This document shows positions 50,398-58,353 of a stretch of 64,000 bases of DNA, piece after piece. Position numbers and translations under genes: made by a program. Each line of letters starts with the position of its first letter. Within the stretch, counting starts at the first letter, position 1. The stretch comes from Haloplanus rubicundus (lineage in GTDB: Archaea; Halobacteriota; Halobacteria; Halobacteriales; Haloferacaceae), in assembly GCF_003342675.1 (NCBI RefSeq), contig NZ_CP031148.1:1054001-1118000 (forward strand). The letters are read 5' to 3'. The notes below the pieces were generated by a model that was not told where the DNA came from, did no database searches, and saw only the letters and a program-made list of their open reading frames with translations.

Positions 50398-52452
50398 GTG
50401 TCACGGCAGGTCGGACGCGTCGAGACGCTCTTCTTCCACGAACGTGACGGCGACTTCCTGGTCGCCGTCACCCGCGACGGGGAACGGGTGTTTCGAGCGA
50501 TTCTCGAACTCAAGGAGACGGACGCGGGGCCGCGCCCCGGCCGGTTCCGCATCCAGCGCGGGTCGAGCGAGGAGCCACGCGATCCGGACCAGTTCGTCGA
50601 ACTCGCGCGCCGCGCCGAGCGCATCCGCATCTCCCAACAGACCTCGCCGGCGGGCCGCGAGCGCGTACAGGAGATGCTCGACGGCTACCAGCTCGAGGCC
50701 CTGACGGTCCGAACCTGCCGATACTGCGCCTCCGAGGGGCGGTACTCGCCGATCACGGACGACACCGCGATCAAGGCCGACCGGGACTACATCTGCCCCG
50801 ACTGCGCGAAACGCGAACTCGACACGGAACTCGCGTACGCGGGCGGGCTGACCGGCGCGGCCGAGGACCGCCTCGAGGACCTGCTCTTGGAGGTGCAGGA
50901 CCTCGACCGCATCACCAACCTCCTGCAGGGCGAACTCGACCCCGACCTGACGAAGTTCGACGAGATCGGGGCGACGGTCGACGACGTGAACCCCGTGGAG
51001 ACGGCCGACCTCGACCTTCACCCGAAACTGAAGAATCAGCTCACGAACCGCTTCGAGACCCTCCTGCCCGTCCAGAGCCTCTCGGTGCGGAACGGCCTCC
51101 TCGACGGCGACGACCAGCTCGTCGTGAGCGCGACGGCGACAGGGAAGACGCTCGTGGGCGAAATCGCCGGCATCGACCGCGCGCTGAAGGGTGAGGGGAA
51201 GCTCCTCTTTCTCGTCCCGCTCGTCGCCCTCGCGAACCAGAAACAGGAGAACTTCGAGGAGCGCTACGGCGACCTGGTGGACGTGACCATCCGGGTCGGC
51301 GGCAGTCGCGTCACCGACAGCGGCGCGCGCTTCGACCCCTCGGCGGACGTGGTGGTCGGCACCTACGAGGGCATCGACCACGCGCTCCGGACGGGGAAAG
51401 ACCTCGGCGACGTGGGGACCGTCGTCATCGACGAGATTCACACGCTGAAGGAGGGCGAACGCGGCCACCGCCTCGACGGGATGATCTCGCGGCTGAAACA
51501 CTACTGCGAGGACCGCGCGAAGCGGTCGTCCGGCTACGGCGGCGCCCAGTGGATCTACCTCTCCGCGACGGTCGGCAACCCCGAGTGGCTGGCGAAGAAC
51601 CTCCGCGCGACGCTCATCGAGTTCGAGGAACGGCCGGTCCCCATCGAGCGCCACCTCACGTTCGCGGACGCCCAGGAAAAGACGCGCATCGAGAACCGGC
51701 TGGTTCGTCGCGCGTTCGACAGCAAGTCCTCGAAAGGGTATCGCGGGCAGACGATCATCTTCACCAACTCGCGGCGGCGCTGTCACGAAATCTCCAGAAA
51801 GCTGGAGTACGACTCCGCACCGTACCACGCCGGCCTGGACTACGGCCGGCGCAAGCGCGTCGAGCGTCAGTTCGGGAACCAGGACCTCGCGGCCGTGGTG
51901 ACGACGGCGGCGCTCGCGGCTGGGGTCGACTTCCCCGCCTCGCAGGTCATCTTCGATACGCTCGCTATGGGCATCGAGTGGCTGTCGGTTCAGGAGTTCG
52001 AGCAGATGCTCGGCCGGGCCGGCCGGCCGGACTACCACGATCAGGGCGTCGTCTACCTCCTCGTGGAGCCGGACTGCAGCTACCACAACAGCATGGAAAT
52101 GACGGAAGACGAGGTGGCGTTCAAGCTCCTGAAGGGGGAGATGGAGGACGTCCGCACCGTCTACGACCTCTCGGCGGCCGCGGAGGAGACGCTCGCGAAC
52201 ATCACCGTCGCCGGCAAGGGAGCCAAACGGCTCAACGACCGGATGCTCGGCGACGTGCCGACGACGCAGGCGGTCGGCAAACTGCTGGAGTGGGACTTCA
52301 TCGACGGCCTCGAACCGACGCCGCTCGGCCGCGCCGTCACCCGACACTTCCTCGCGCCGGACGACGCCTTCGCCATCCTCGACTGCATCCGGAGGGGCAT
52401 GGACCCCTACGATCTGGTGGCGGAACTCGAACTCCGGGACGAAGAGGGTTAG
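50398..52452 (+). CDS. Ski2-like DEAD/DEAH-box helicase with zinc finger
   Basis: The 684-residue protein has an N-terminal region (about 1-200, DUF5814-like) with a zinc knuckle CRYC...CPDC (about 106-138). The helicase core follows: Walker A SATATGKT (about 243-250), motif II DEIH (about 345-348), motif III SAT, motif V region AAGVDFP and motif VI QMLGRAGRP. A partial winged-helix follows. It probably unwinds RNA or DNA; the specific role in haloarchaea is unknown. GTG start, with AAATACT near 50371. It ends in an overlap with the thioesterase stop. Confidence 0.88.
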   Translation: MSRQVGRVETLFFHERDGDFLVAVTRDGERVFRAILELKETDAGPRPGRFRIQRGSSEEPRDPDQFVELARRAERIRISQQTSPAGRERVQEMLDGYQLEALTVRTCRYCASEGRYSPITDDTAIKADRDYICPDCAKRELDTELAYAGGLTGAAEDRLEDLLLEVQDLDRITNLLQGELDPDLTKFDEIGATVDDVNPVETADLDLHPKLKNQLTNRFETLLPVQSLSVRNGLLDGDDQLVVSATATGKTLVGEIAGIDRALKGEGKLLFLVPLVALANQKQENFEERYGDLVDVTIRVGGSRVTDSGARFDPSADVVVGTYEGIDHALRTGKDLGDVGTVVIDEIHTLKEGERGHRLDGMISRLKHYCEDRAKRSSGYGGAQWIYLSATVGNPEWLAKNLRATLIEFEERPVPIERHLTFADAQEKTRIENRLVRRAFDSKSSKGYRGQTIIFTNSRRRCHEISRKLEYDSAPYHAGLDYGRRKRVERQFGNQDLAAVVTTAALAAGVDFPASQVIFDTLAMGIEWLSVQEFEQMLGRAGRPDYHDQGVVYLLVEPDCSYHNSMEMTEDEVAFKLLKGEMEDVRTVYDLSAAAEETLANITVAGKGAKRLNDRMLGDVPTTQAVGKLLEWDFIDGLEPTPLGRAVTRHFLAPDDAFAILDCIRRGMDPYDLVAELELRDEEG

Positions 52453-52847
52453 CGAAGCGACTCCATCTTCTCGACCCACGCCTCGGGGAGCGGCCGCGAC
52501 CCGCCCTCGTCGGGGTCGACGTACACCTGCGTCGTCTCGGCGGTGGCGGCCACGCGGTCCCCCGCGCGAACCTCGTAGCCGACGACGACGCTCGACTCGC
52601 CGATGGAGCGGACGCCCATCGCTATCGTCACCGTCTCGTCGTCGAGGACGACTTCGTGGCGGTAGTCGATTTCGAGGTTCACGAGGACGGTGTCGATGTC
52701 GTCGAGGCCGACGCCGAGCACGTCGGCGTAGTAGTCGACCCGCGCCTGTTCGAGATACGTCGCGTAGACGGCGTTGTTGACGTGGCCCATCGCGTCCAGG
52801 TCCCGGAACCGAACCTGCAACTCGGTCTCGTACTCGAAGTCGGTCAT
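52449..52847 (-). CDS. Acyl-CoA thioesterase, 4-hydroxybenzoyl-CoA thioesterase fold
   Basis: The 132-residue hotdog protein has the YbgC/4HBT motif VRFRDLDAMGHVNNAVYATYLEQAR (about 12-36), where the Asp and the helix-dipole residues form the active site. RVDYYADVLGVGL follows. It hydrolyses acyl-CoA thioesters. The region contains other acyl-CoA genes (53.2-58.1 kb). Convergent with the helicase with overlapping stops (TTAG). Confidence 0.87.
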   Translation of the reverse strand: MTDFEYETELQVRFRDLDAMGHVNNAVYATYLEQARVDYYADVLGVGLDDIDTVLVNLEIDYRHEVVLDDETVTIAMGVRSIGESSVVVGYEVRAGDRVAATAETTQVYVDPDEGGSRPLPEAWVEKMESLR

Positions 52848-52905
52848 ACCCGTTGGTGAACGACGGGGTAGTTGTGCCTACCGGAGTGGGCAACGTGTGG
52901 CCCGG

Positions 52906-53142
52906 TCACGGATCGCCGAGATAGAGCGGGGAGTCCGTGGCCGTACACTCGGAGCGGCCACAGACGCCCGCCTCCCGCCCGGCGCGTTCGACGCCGGCGT
53001 CGAGGCGGTGGAGTTCCCACGTCGCCTCGTGACCGGTCTCGTCACGGTGCTGCTCGATGAACGAGCGTGCCGCCCCGAGTTCGTCGAACGCCTCCCGTCG
53101 GTCACAGTCCGGGCAGGTCACCGTCGCTCGCGTCGCGGTCAT
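52906..53142 (-). CDS. Small haloarchaeal zinc-binding protein
   Basis: The 78-residue protein starts MTATRATVTCPDCDRREAF. It has a CxxC pair (about 10-13), a His pair (EQHRDETGHEA) and later cysteines (CGRSEC), a plausible zinc fold. Similar short proteins occur throughout haloarchaea and are uncharacterised. It is 58 nt upstream of the thioesterase start on the same strand. Confidence 0.65.
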   Translation of the reverse strand: MTATRATVTCPDCDRREAFDELGAARSFIEQHRDETGHEATWELHRLDAGVERAGREAGVCGRSECTATDSPLYLGDP

Positions 53143-53202
53143 CGTTCGCAATCGACGCCGGGTGGAATCTTAACGTCGTCGCTCGGCCGGTGCGGGGCGG
53201 AG

Positions 53203-53209
53203 GTTTATG
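53203..53209 (+). promoter_or_regulatory. TATA box of the 3-hydroxyacyl-CoA dehydrogenase gene
   Basis: GTTTATG lies 25-31 nt before the ATG at 53234 and rules against a longer start at 53207. Confidence 0.5.
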
Positions 53210-53233
53210 CGCCCCACCGCCCACCGTGCGGCC

Positions 53234-54187
53234 ATGACTTCGCCCACGACATCGACGCCTGCGGCCGTCGCCGTCGTCGGCGCGGGCACGATGGGCCACG
53301 GCCTCGCGCTCCAGTTCGCCCGCCACGGCGCCGGCGTGACCCTCGTCGACCACCGCGAGTCGAACCTCGACGACGCCCGAACCGGCGTCGACGACGCCCT
53401 CGACTTTCTCGCCGCCGAGGGGTTGCTGGAGGCCGACCCCGACGCCGTCCGTTCTCGCATCGACTACACGCTCGACACCGCGGCCGCCGTCGCCGACGCC
53501 GAACTCGTCGTCGAAACGGTATCCGAAGACCTCGCGGTGAAAGAGCAGGTGTTCGAGCAATTGGCGGCCGCCGCGCCGGAGGACGCCATCCTCGCGACCA
53601 ACACGTCGAGCATCCCGATCACCGACGTGGCGGCGGCGGTGCCGGACGCCGCGGCCCGGGTGGTCGGCTGTCACTGGTGGAACCCGCCCTACCTCCTGCC
53701 GACCGTCGAGGTGGTGCGGGGGACGGCGACGAGCGACGACACCGTCGACCGGACGGCGGCGTTCGTCGAGGCGGTGAACCGGGAGCCGATCCGCGTCGAG
53801 CGCGACGTGCCGGGGTTCGTCTGGAACCGGATTCAGTTCGCCGTCCTCCGGGAGTGTACGCATCTGGTGAGCGAGGGCGTCGCCTCGCTCCCCGACGTGG
53901 AGCGAGCGGTGCGGGACGGCTACGCCCTGCGGACGGCGGTCGTCGGCCCGTTCGAGACGGCGGACCTCGCGGGGCTGGACCTGTTTCGATCCATCGCGGC
54001 GAACCTCTACCCCCACTTGAGCGACGCGGACGAGCCGGGGCCGCTGTTCGAGGAGCGACTGGCCGCGGGGCGGGGCGGCGTCGCCGACGGCGCGGGCTTT
54101 CACGAGTACGGGGCGTCGGAAGCGGCCGTCGTCCGGCGGCGCAACGAGCGGGTGGCGGCGATTCGGCGGGCGCTGGACGGCGACTAG
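53234..54187 (+). CDS. 3-hydroxyacyl-CoA dehydrogenase
   Basis: The 317-residue NAD-dependent enzyme has the Rossmann motif VVGAGTMGHGLA (about 14-25). Its ETVSEDLAVKEQVFEQL and ATNTSSIPITDVA segments are typical, the catalytic His is in GCHWWNPPYLLP, and the C-terminal helical domain has GFVWNRIQFAVLRECTHLV. It oxidises 3-hydroxyacyl-CoA in beta-oxidation or a related path; the HWWNPP phrase resembles 3-hydroxybutyryl-CoA or related dehydrogenases. No fused enoyl-CoA hydratase. Convergent overlap with the next gene (CTAG). Confidence 0.88.
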   Translation: MTSPTTSTPAAVAVVGAGTMGHGLALQFARHGAGVTLVDHRESNLDDARTGVDDALDFLAAEGLLEADPDAVRSRIDYTLDTAAAVADAELVVETVSEDLAVKEQVFEQLAAAAPEDAILATNTSSIPITDVAAAVPDAAARVVGCHWWNPPYLLPTVEVVRGTATSDDTVDRTAAFVEAVNREPIRVERDVPGFVWNRIQFAVLRECTHLVSEGVASLPDVERAVRDGYALRTAVVGPFETADLAGLDLFRSIAANLYPHLSDADEPGPLFEERLAAGRGGVADGAGFHEYGASEAAVVRRRNERVAAIRRALDGD

Positions 54188-54399
54188 CGCATCTCGTCGA
54201 GGGTGACGAACGCGTCGGCGTCGGCGCTCAACCAGTGGGTGAGCCGCTCGATTTCGCTCGCGTCGGCGGGGTAGAGCGTCTGCCGATCCGCGGACCCCTC
54301 GTAGGCGACGACGACGGAGCGGAGGTGGTCGGCGTCGCGGTCGGCGGCGTCTGCGTCGGGGACGAGCGGGGCGTCGTCGGGTGCGGAGGTGTTCGACAT
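54184..54399 (-). CDS. Small acidic conserved protein (DUF7511-like)
   Basis: The 71-residue protein starts MSNTSAPDDAPLVPDA. It has a YEGSADRQTLYPADASEIERLTHWLSAD segment that looks like a small alpha/beta domain, and is very acidic. It resembles a haloarchaeal family of unknown function. Its stop codon overlaps that of the 3-hydroxyacyl-CoA dehydrogenase gene. Confidence 0.65.
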   Translation of the reverse strand: MSNTSAPDDAPLVPDADAADRDADHLRSVVVAYEGSADRQTLYPADASEIERLTHWLSADADAFVTLDEMR

Positions 54400-54544
54400 G
54401 ACCCATCCATTCCTCGGTCACGACGACGTTTAGTGCCTGCTATGTTGCGTACTGGGCCGTCGATACTTCGGGGGCCGAAACCCGTGACAACATTTCACAA
54501 TGTAGTCTACCCTACCATTTCGACTGGAGATCGGCGATCACCGA

Positions 54545-54997
54545 TCACCGATCCGTGTCCGCCTTCAGCGAGAGGACGGTGCGGTCGAACGCACAGACGA
54601 GTTCGTCCCCGACGAACGCCTCGACGTGCATGGTGACGACGCCGCGTTCGCCGTCGCTGGTCTCGCGTTTGTCCGTCACCGTCGTCCGCGCGCGGAGGGT
54701 GTCGCCGATGTGGACGGGCGCCGGATGCTCGACGTCGTCGTATCCGAGGTTCGCGACGATGGTGCCGTCGGTGGTGTCGGGGATGGACAGCCCCACGGCG
54801 AGGCTCATGGTGTAGAGGCCGTTGACGACCCGCTCGCCGAACTCCGTCTCGGCCGCGAACTCGGCGTCGAGATGCAGTGGCTGCTGGTTCATCGTCATGT
54901 CGCAGAACCGCTGGTTGTCGCTCTCGGTGATCGTCCGCCGCTTGTCGTGGTCGTAGGTCTCTCCCACCTCGAACTCCTCGTAGTAGCGGCCGGTCAT
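54545..54997 (-). CDS. MaoC family (R)-hydratase/dehydratase
   Basis: The 150-residue hotdog protein starts MTGRYYEEFEVGETYDHDKRRTITESDNQRFCDMT. It has the hydratase 2 motif QPLHLDAEFAAETEFGERVVNG (about 39-60), which contains the Asp/His pair. Related enzymes hydrate enoyl- or mesaconyl-CoA. A hairpin separates it from the carboxylase gene upstream. It lies in an acyl-CoA gene block, so hydration of an enoyl-CoA is likely. Confidence 0.87.
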   Translation of the reverse strand: MTGRYYEEFEVGETYDHDKRRTITESDNQRFCDMTMNQQPLHLDAEFAAETEFGERVVNGLYTMSLAVGLSIPDTTDGTIVANLGYDDVEHPAPVHIGDTLRARTTVTDKRETSDGERGVVTMHVEAFVGDELVCAFDRTVLSLKADTDR

Positions 54998-55095
54998 GGG
55001 TGGAGGAGGGAGGCCGCGGGCAAAGGGGTTGGCCCGATCACGCGAGGCGTCGACCCGCGACGCCGACGAGCCCTCGTACGGAGTATTGTAACTGT

Positions 55096-55137
55096 GTACC
55101 GGTGGGTCACCGGACCGTCTCGGCGACCCACCGGTAC
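55096..55137. repeat. Perfect 13-bp inverted repeat between the carboxylase and MaoC genes
   Basis: GTACCGGTGGGTC (55096-55108) and GACCCACCGGTAC (55125-55137) pair completely around a 16-nt loop in which CCG and CGG can extend the stem past one mismatch. It sits 19 nt downstream of the carboxylase stop. It could be a transcript-end or processing structure, or a mobile palindrome. Confidence 0.7.
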
Positions 55138-55156
55138 TGACTTACAGGAAACCGTA

Positions 55157-56896
55157 TCACAGGATCGTCCCGTGTTTCTTCTCGGGTAGTTCCTTCTCCA
55201 TCGACTCGTAGAACTCGAACCGCGAGACGAGTTCGTCGCGGAGCGTGCTCGGGGGGACGATTTCGTCGATCACCACCTCGCTCGCCATCCGATGCACGTC
55301 GATGTCGCGGCGGTACTCCTCGCGGAGGCGCTCCTCCTCCCGTGCGCGCTCCTCGGGGTCGTCGATGGCGGCGAGTTTGCGGGCGTAGACGGCGTTGATC
55401 GCCGCCTCCGGCCCCATGATCGCAACCTCGCCGCCGGGGAGCGCGAGCGTGGAGTCGGGGTCGTACGCCGGCCCCGACATGGCGTAGATTCCTGCACCGT
55501 AGGCCTTCCGCACGACGACACACTGCTTGGGCACCGTCGCCGACGCCGCCGCGTAGATCATCTTCTTCCCCTTCTCCAGAATCCCCTCCTTCTCCACACC
55601 CGACCCGGCCATGAAGCCCGGCGTGTCACAGAGATAGAGCAGCGGAATTCCGTAGGCGTCGCAGGTCCAGACGAACTCCGCGGCCTTCTCCGCGGAGTCG
55701 GGGAAGATGGCGCCCGCGCGGGTCGCGGGCTGGTTGGCGACGATGCCCACCGGCCGGCCGTCGAGGCGGGCGAAGGCCGTGACGATTTCGGCGCCGTACT
55801 CCGACTTCAGTTCGAGGACCGAGTCGGCGTCGACGACGCGTTCGATCAGGTCGCGCACGTCGTACCCCTTCCGGGGCGCCTCGGGAACGACCGAGTCGAT
55901 GCCGTCGGGCGACTTCGCGGGCGTGACGCCCTCGGTCCGCGGCGGATCGGCGTCGGCGTTGTCGGGGAGGTAGGACAGTAGTCGGGCCGTGAGTTCGCGG
56001 GCGTGTTCCTCGTCCCGGGCCACGAGGTCGGCGCTCCCGGACTCGGCGGCGTGGACGGCGGGACCCCCCAGGTCGTCGAGGCTGATCTCCTCGCCGGTCA
56101 CCATCTCGACCATCCGCGGCGAGGCGATGGCCATGGCCGACCCCTCGACCATGATCGTGAAGTCGGCGAAGATGGGGGTGTAGGCCGCACCGGCGATGCA
56201 GGGGCCGTAGAGCACGCAGATCTGTGGCACTCGCCCGGAGAGCATCGAGTGGTTGTAGTAGACTCGCCCGATCCCCTCGCGGTTGGCGAAGAAGCCGGTC
56301 TGTTGGTCGATCCGGCCGCCCGAGGAGTCCATCAGGTAGAGCGCCGGCTTGCCGTTTTGCAGCGCCCGATTCTGCATGCGGAGCAGTTTTTCCACCCCGC
56401 GCCGGGCCATCGACCCCGCCTTCACCGTGTAGTCGTTGGCCATGACGTGGACCGCCCGCCCCTCGAACGTCGCGGCGCCAGTGATCAGGCCGTCGGCGGG
56501 GAGGCGGTCGTCCGTGTCCGCGTCCGGCGCGTTCGGGTGCCACGCGTCGAAGTTGGCGAACGTCCCGTCCTCGAAGGTCAGCCCCTCGAACCACAGGTCG
56601 AGGCGGTCGCGGACGAACAGTTTCCCCGCCTCCGCCTGTCGCTCGCGGTACTTCTCCGGGCCGCCCTGCAGGATGTCCTCGATTTCGTCCCACAGAGCCG
56701 CCTCCCGGTCCGTGGGGCCGGCGTCGTCGTCGCTCGGGCGGCCGCTCACGCCACCCTCGGGCGGGTCGCCCTCGGCGAGGGGGTCGTCGCCCCCGTCGGC
56801 GTCGAACACCCGGACACGCTCGCCGAAGCGCGCGGCGAGGGCGCGCGCGATGGCTTCCGCCTCCTCGGCCGTGGGGTCGGCGACGCGAACGTCCAT
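55157..56896 (-). CDS. Acyl-CoA carboxylase, carboxyltransferase (beta) subunit
   Basis: The 579-residue protein has an N-terminal extension of about 70 residues (starts MDVRVADPTAEEAEAIARAL) and then the two crotonase-like halves of a carboxyltransferase. It contains MDSSGGRIDQQTGFF, LYGPCIAGAAYTPI, YGAGIYAMSGPAYDPD and MGPEAAINAVYARKLA. It transfers CO2 from biotin to an acyl-CoA. No biotin carboxylase is nearby. The motifs resemble methylmalonyl/glutaconyl-type more than acetyl-CoA carboxylases. Its start overlaps the acyl-CoA dehydrogenase stop by one base. Confidence 0.87.
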   Translation of the reverse strand: MDVRVADPTAEEAEAIARALAARFGERVRVFDADGGDDPLAEGDPPEGGVSGRPSDDDAGPTDREAALWDEIEDILQGGPEKYRERQAEAGKLFVRDRLDLWFEGLTFEDGTFANFDAWHPNAPDADTDDRLPADGLITGAATFEGRAVHVMANDYTVKAGSMARRGVEKLLRMQNRALQNGKPALYLMDSSGGRIDQQTGFFANREGIGRVYYNHSMLSGRVPQICVLYGPCIAGAAYTPIFADFTIMVEGSAMAIASPRMVEMVTGEEISLDDLGGPAVHAAESGSADLVARDEEHARELTARLLSYLPDNADADPPRTEGVTPAKSPDGIDSVVPEAPRKGYDVRDLIERVVDADSVLELKSEYGAEIVTAFARLDGRPVGIVANQPATRAGAIFPDSAEKAAEFVWTCDAYGIPLLYLCDTPGFMAGSGVEKEGILEKGKKMIYAAASATVPKQCVVVRKAYGAGIYAMSGPAYDPDSTLALPGGEVAIMGPEAAINAVYARKLAAIDDPEERAREEERLREEYRRDIDVHRMASEVVIDEIVPPSTLRDELVSRFEFYESMEKELPEKKHGTIL

Positions 56897-58062
56897 CAGT
56901 ACGACCTCGGGAACCCCATCTCCTGGCTGATGTGGTTGTACGCCATCTGCTGGGTGACGGGCGCGAGGCGGGTGAGGTTGATCTCCCGCCACCACCGCTC
57001 GACGTCGTACTCGGTCGCGTACCCCCACCCGCCGAACGCCTGCATGGCGTGGTAGACGGCGTCGATGCCCGCCTCCACCGCCGCGGCCTTGGCGACGTTC
57101 GACTCGTATCCACACTCCCGTCCCTGATCGAACAGCCACGCCGCCTTCTGGCGCATCAGGCGTGCCGTCTCGACGTTCGTGTACGCCTGCGTGATGGGGA
57201 AGGAGACGCCCTGGTGGGTGCCGATGGGTGCGTCGAACACCTCGCGGTCGTTGGCGTAGTCGACGGCCTTCGACACGGCGAGTTCGGCGACCCCCGTCGC
57301 GCCCGCCGCGAAGCCGATGCGTTCGGGGTTGAGCGTCTCAACCAGATGCCACCAGCCTTCGTCTTCCTCGCCCAGCAAGGCCGTCTCGGGAACGCGCACG
57401 TCCTCGACGAACACCTCACACGACTTGGAGTAGTTCAGGCCGTGTTTCGGGATGGGCGACACCTCGATCCCGGGGTCGTCCATGTCGACGAGAAAGAGGC
57501 TCAGGCCCTTCGTCGGCTTCGCCACCTCCTCTTTGGGCGTCGTACGCGTGACGAGGATCAGGTCGTCGGCGCGGTCCGCGAAGGTGATCCACGCCTTCTT
57601 GCCGTTCAGGACGTACTCGTCGCCGTCGCGTTCGGCGCGGGTGCCGACGTTCAGCGTGTTCGTCCCCGCGTCGGGTTCGGTGATGGCAAAGGAGAAGATT
57701 CGGTCCCCGGTCGCCACGTCGGGCAAGTATTCCTCCTTTTGCTCGTCGGTCCCCGACTCCCGGAGGGCGATGGCGGCCATGCCCGCGGTGACGACGAGAT
57801 ACCACGTCCCGGCCATCCCACAGCCCTCGGCACACAGCGTCTCCATCGCGAGGCCCATCTCCTGAAGGCCCATGTCGGCGCCCTCGTACTCCTCTGGAAT
57901 CAACAGGCCGTGAAAGCCCGCCTCGCCGAGTTCGTCCCAGAACTCGCCGGCGAATTCGCCGTCCGCTTCCTTCTCGCGCCAGTATTCGGGGCCGTACTCG
58001 GACGCGATGTCCGTGGCCGTCGACCGGATCAGCGCGTGTTCGGGGGGCGCGTCGAACTCCAT
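56896..58062 (-). CDS. Acyl-CoA dehydrogenase
   Basis: The 388-residue FAD enzyme starts MEFDAPPEHALIRSTATD. It has FSFAITEPDAGTN (FAD/substrate binding), NGKKAWITFADRAD, ERIGFAAGATGVAE and the C-terminal FGGWGYATEYDVERWWREINL segment. It introduces a double bond in acyl-CoA and passes electrons to ETF. The carboxylase gene follows with a 1-nt overlap, so both act in the same pathway, perhaps branched-chain acyl-CoA breakdown (inference). Confidence 0.9.
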   Translation of the reverse strand: MEFDAPPEHALIRSTATDIASEYGPEYWREKEADGEFAGEFWDELGEAGFHGLLIPEEYEGADMGLQEMGLAMETLCAEGCGMAGTWYLVVTAGMAAIALRESGTDEQKEEYLPDVATGDRIFSFAITEPDAGTNTLNVGTRAERDGDEYVLNGKKAWITFADRADDLILVTRTTPKEEVAKPTKGLSLFLVDMDDPGIEVSPIPKHGLNYSKSCEVFVEDVRVPETALLGEEDEGWWHLVETLNPERIGFAAGATGVAELAVSKAVDYANDREVFDAPIGTHQGVSFPITQAYTNVETARLMRQKAAWLFDQGRECGYESNVAKAAAVEAGIDAVYHAMQAFGGWGYATEYDVERWWREINLTRLAPVTQQMAYNHISQEMGFPRSY

Positions 58063-58086
58063 ACCTCCCTCTCCGTGGCGTGGAAA

Positions 58087-58096
58087 CGTATACTTG
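58087..58096 (-). promoter_or_regulatory. TATA box of the acyl-CoA dehydrogenase operon
   Basis: On the minus strand CAAGTATACG lies 25-34 nt upstream of the ATG at 58062. It drives the dehydrogenase and carboxylase genes together. Confidence 0.5.
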
Positions 58097-58137
58097 CGGT
58101 CCGATGTTTTTTGAGGCGGGCACCGGGAAGGGGGCCC

Positions 58138-58317
58138 GTGTCCCCGAAGTCGACGCTCGCGTTCGTCGTGAGCCTGCATTTCGTCCTGTACGCCCTGCTG
58201 GTCAAACCCGCGGACGGCGGCAACCCGGCCGAGGCAATCCTGCTCGGCCTGTTCAGTGTCCTCCTCCTCGTCGCCGGGGTGGTGAACGAACTGATCGTCG
58301 TAGCCGACCCGTCGTGA
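58138..58317 (+). CDS. Small two-helix membrane protein
   Basis: The 59-residue protein starts at GTG 58138 (VSPKSTLAFVVSLHFVLYAL) and has two hydrophobic segments (about 6-21 and 33-54) with a polar loop KPADGGNPAE between. It is divergent from the acyl-CoA dehydrogenase and 36 nt upstream of a larger membrane-protein gene. The sequence is too short for a family assignment, but its regular hydrophobic pattern supports a real gene. Confidence 0.6.
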   Translation: MSPKSTLAFVVSLHFVLYALLVKPADGGNPAEAILLGLFSVLLLVAGVVNELIVVADPS

Positions 58318-58353
58318 CGGGGGTTTTTGCGGGGGCCGACCCCACGGGCTGAC

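Noticed and set aside
56003-57055. A 350-codon + strand open frame
   Set aside because: It is antisense to the carboxylase and acyl-CoA dehydrogenase genes, with no recognisable domain.
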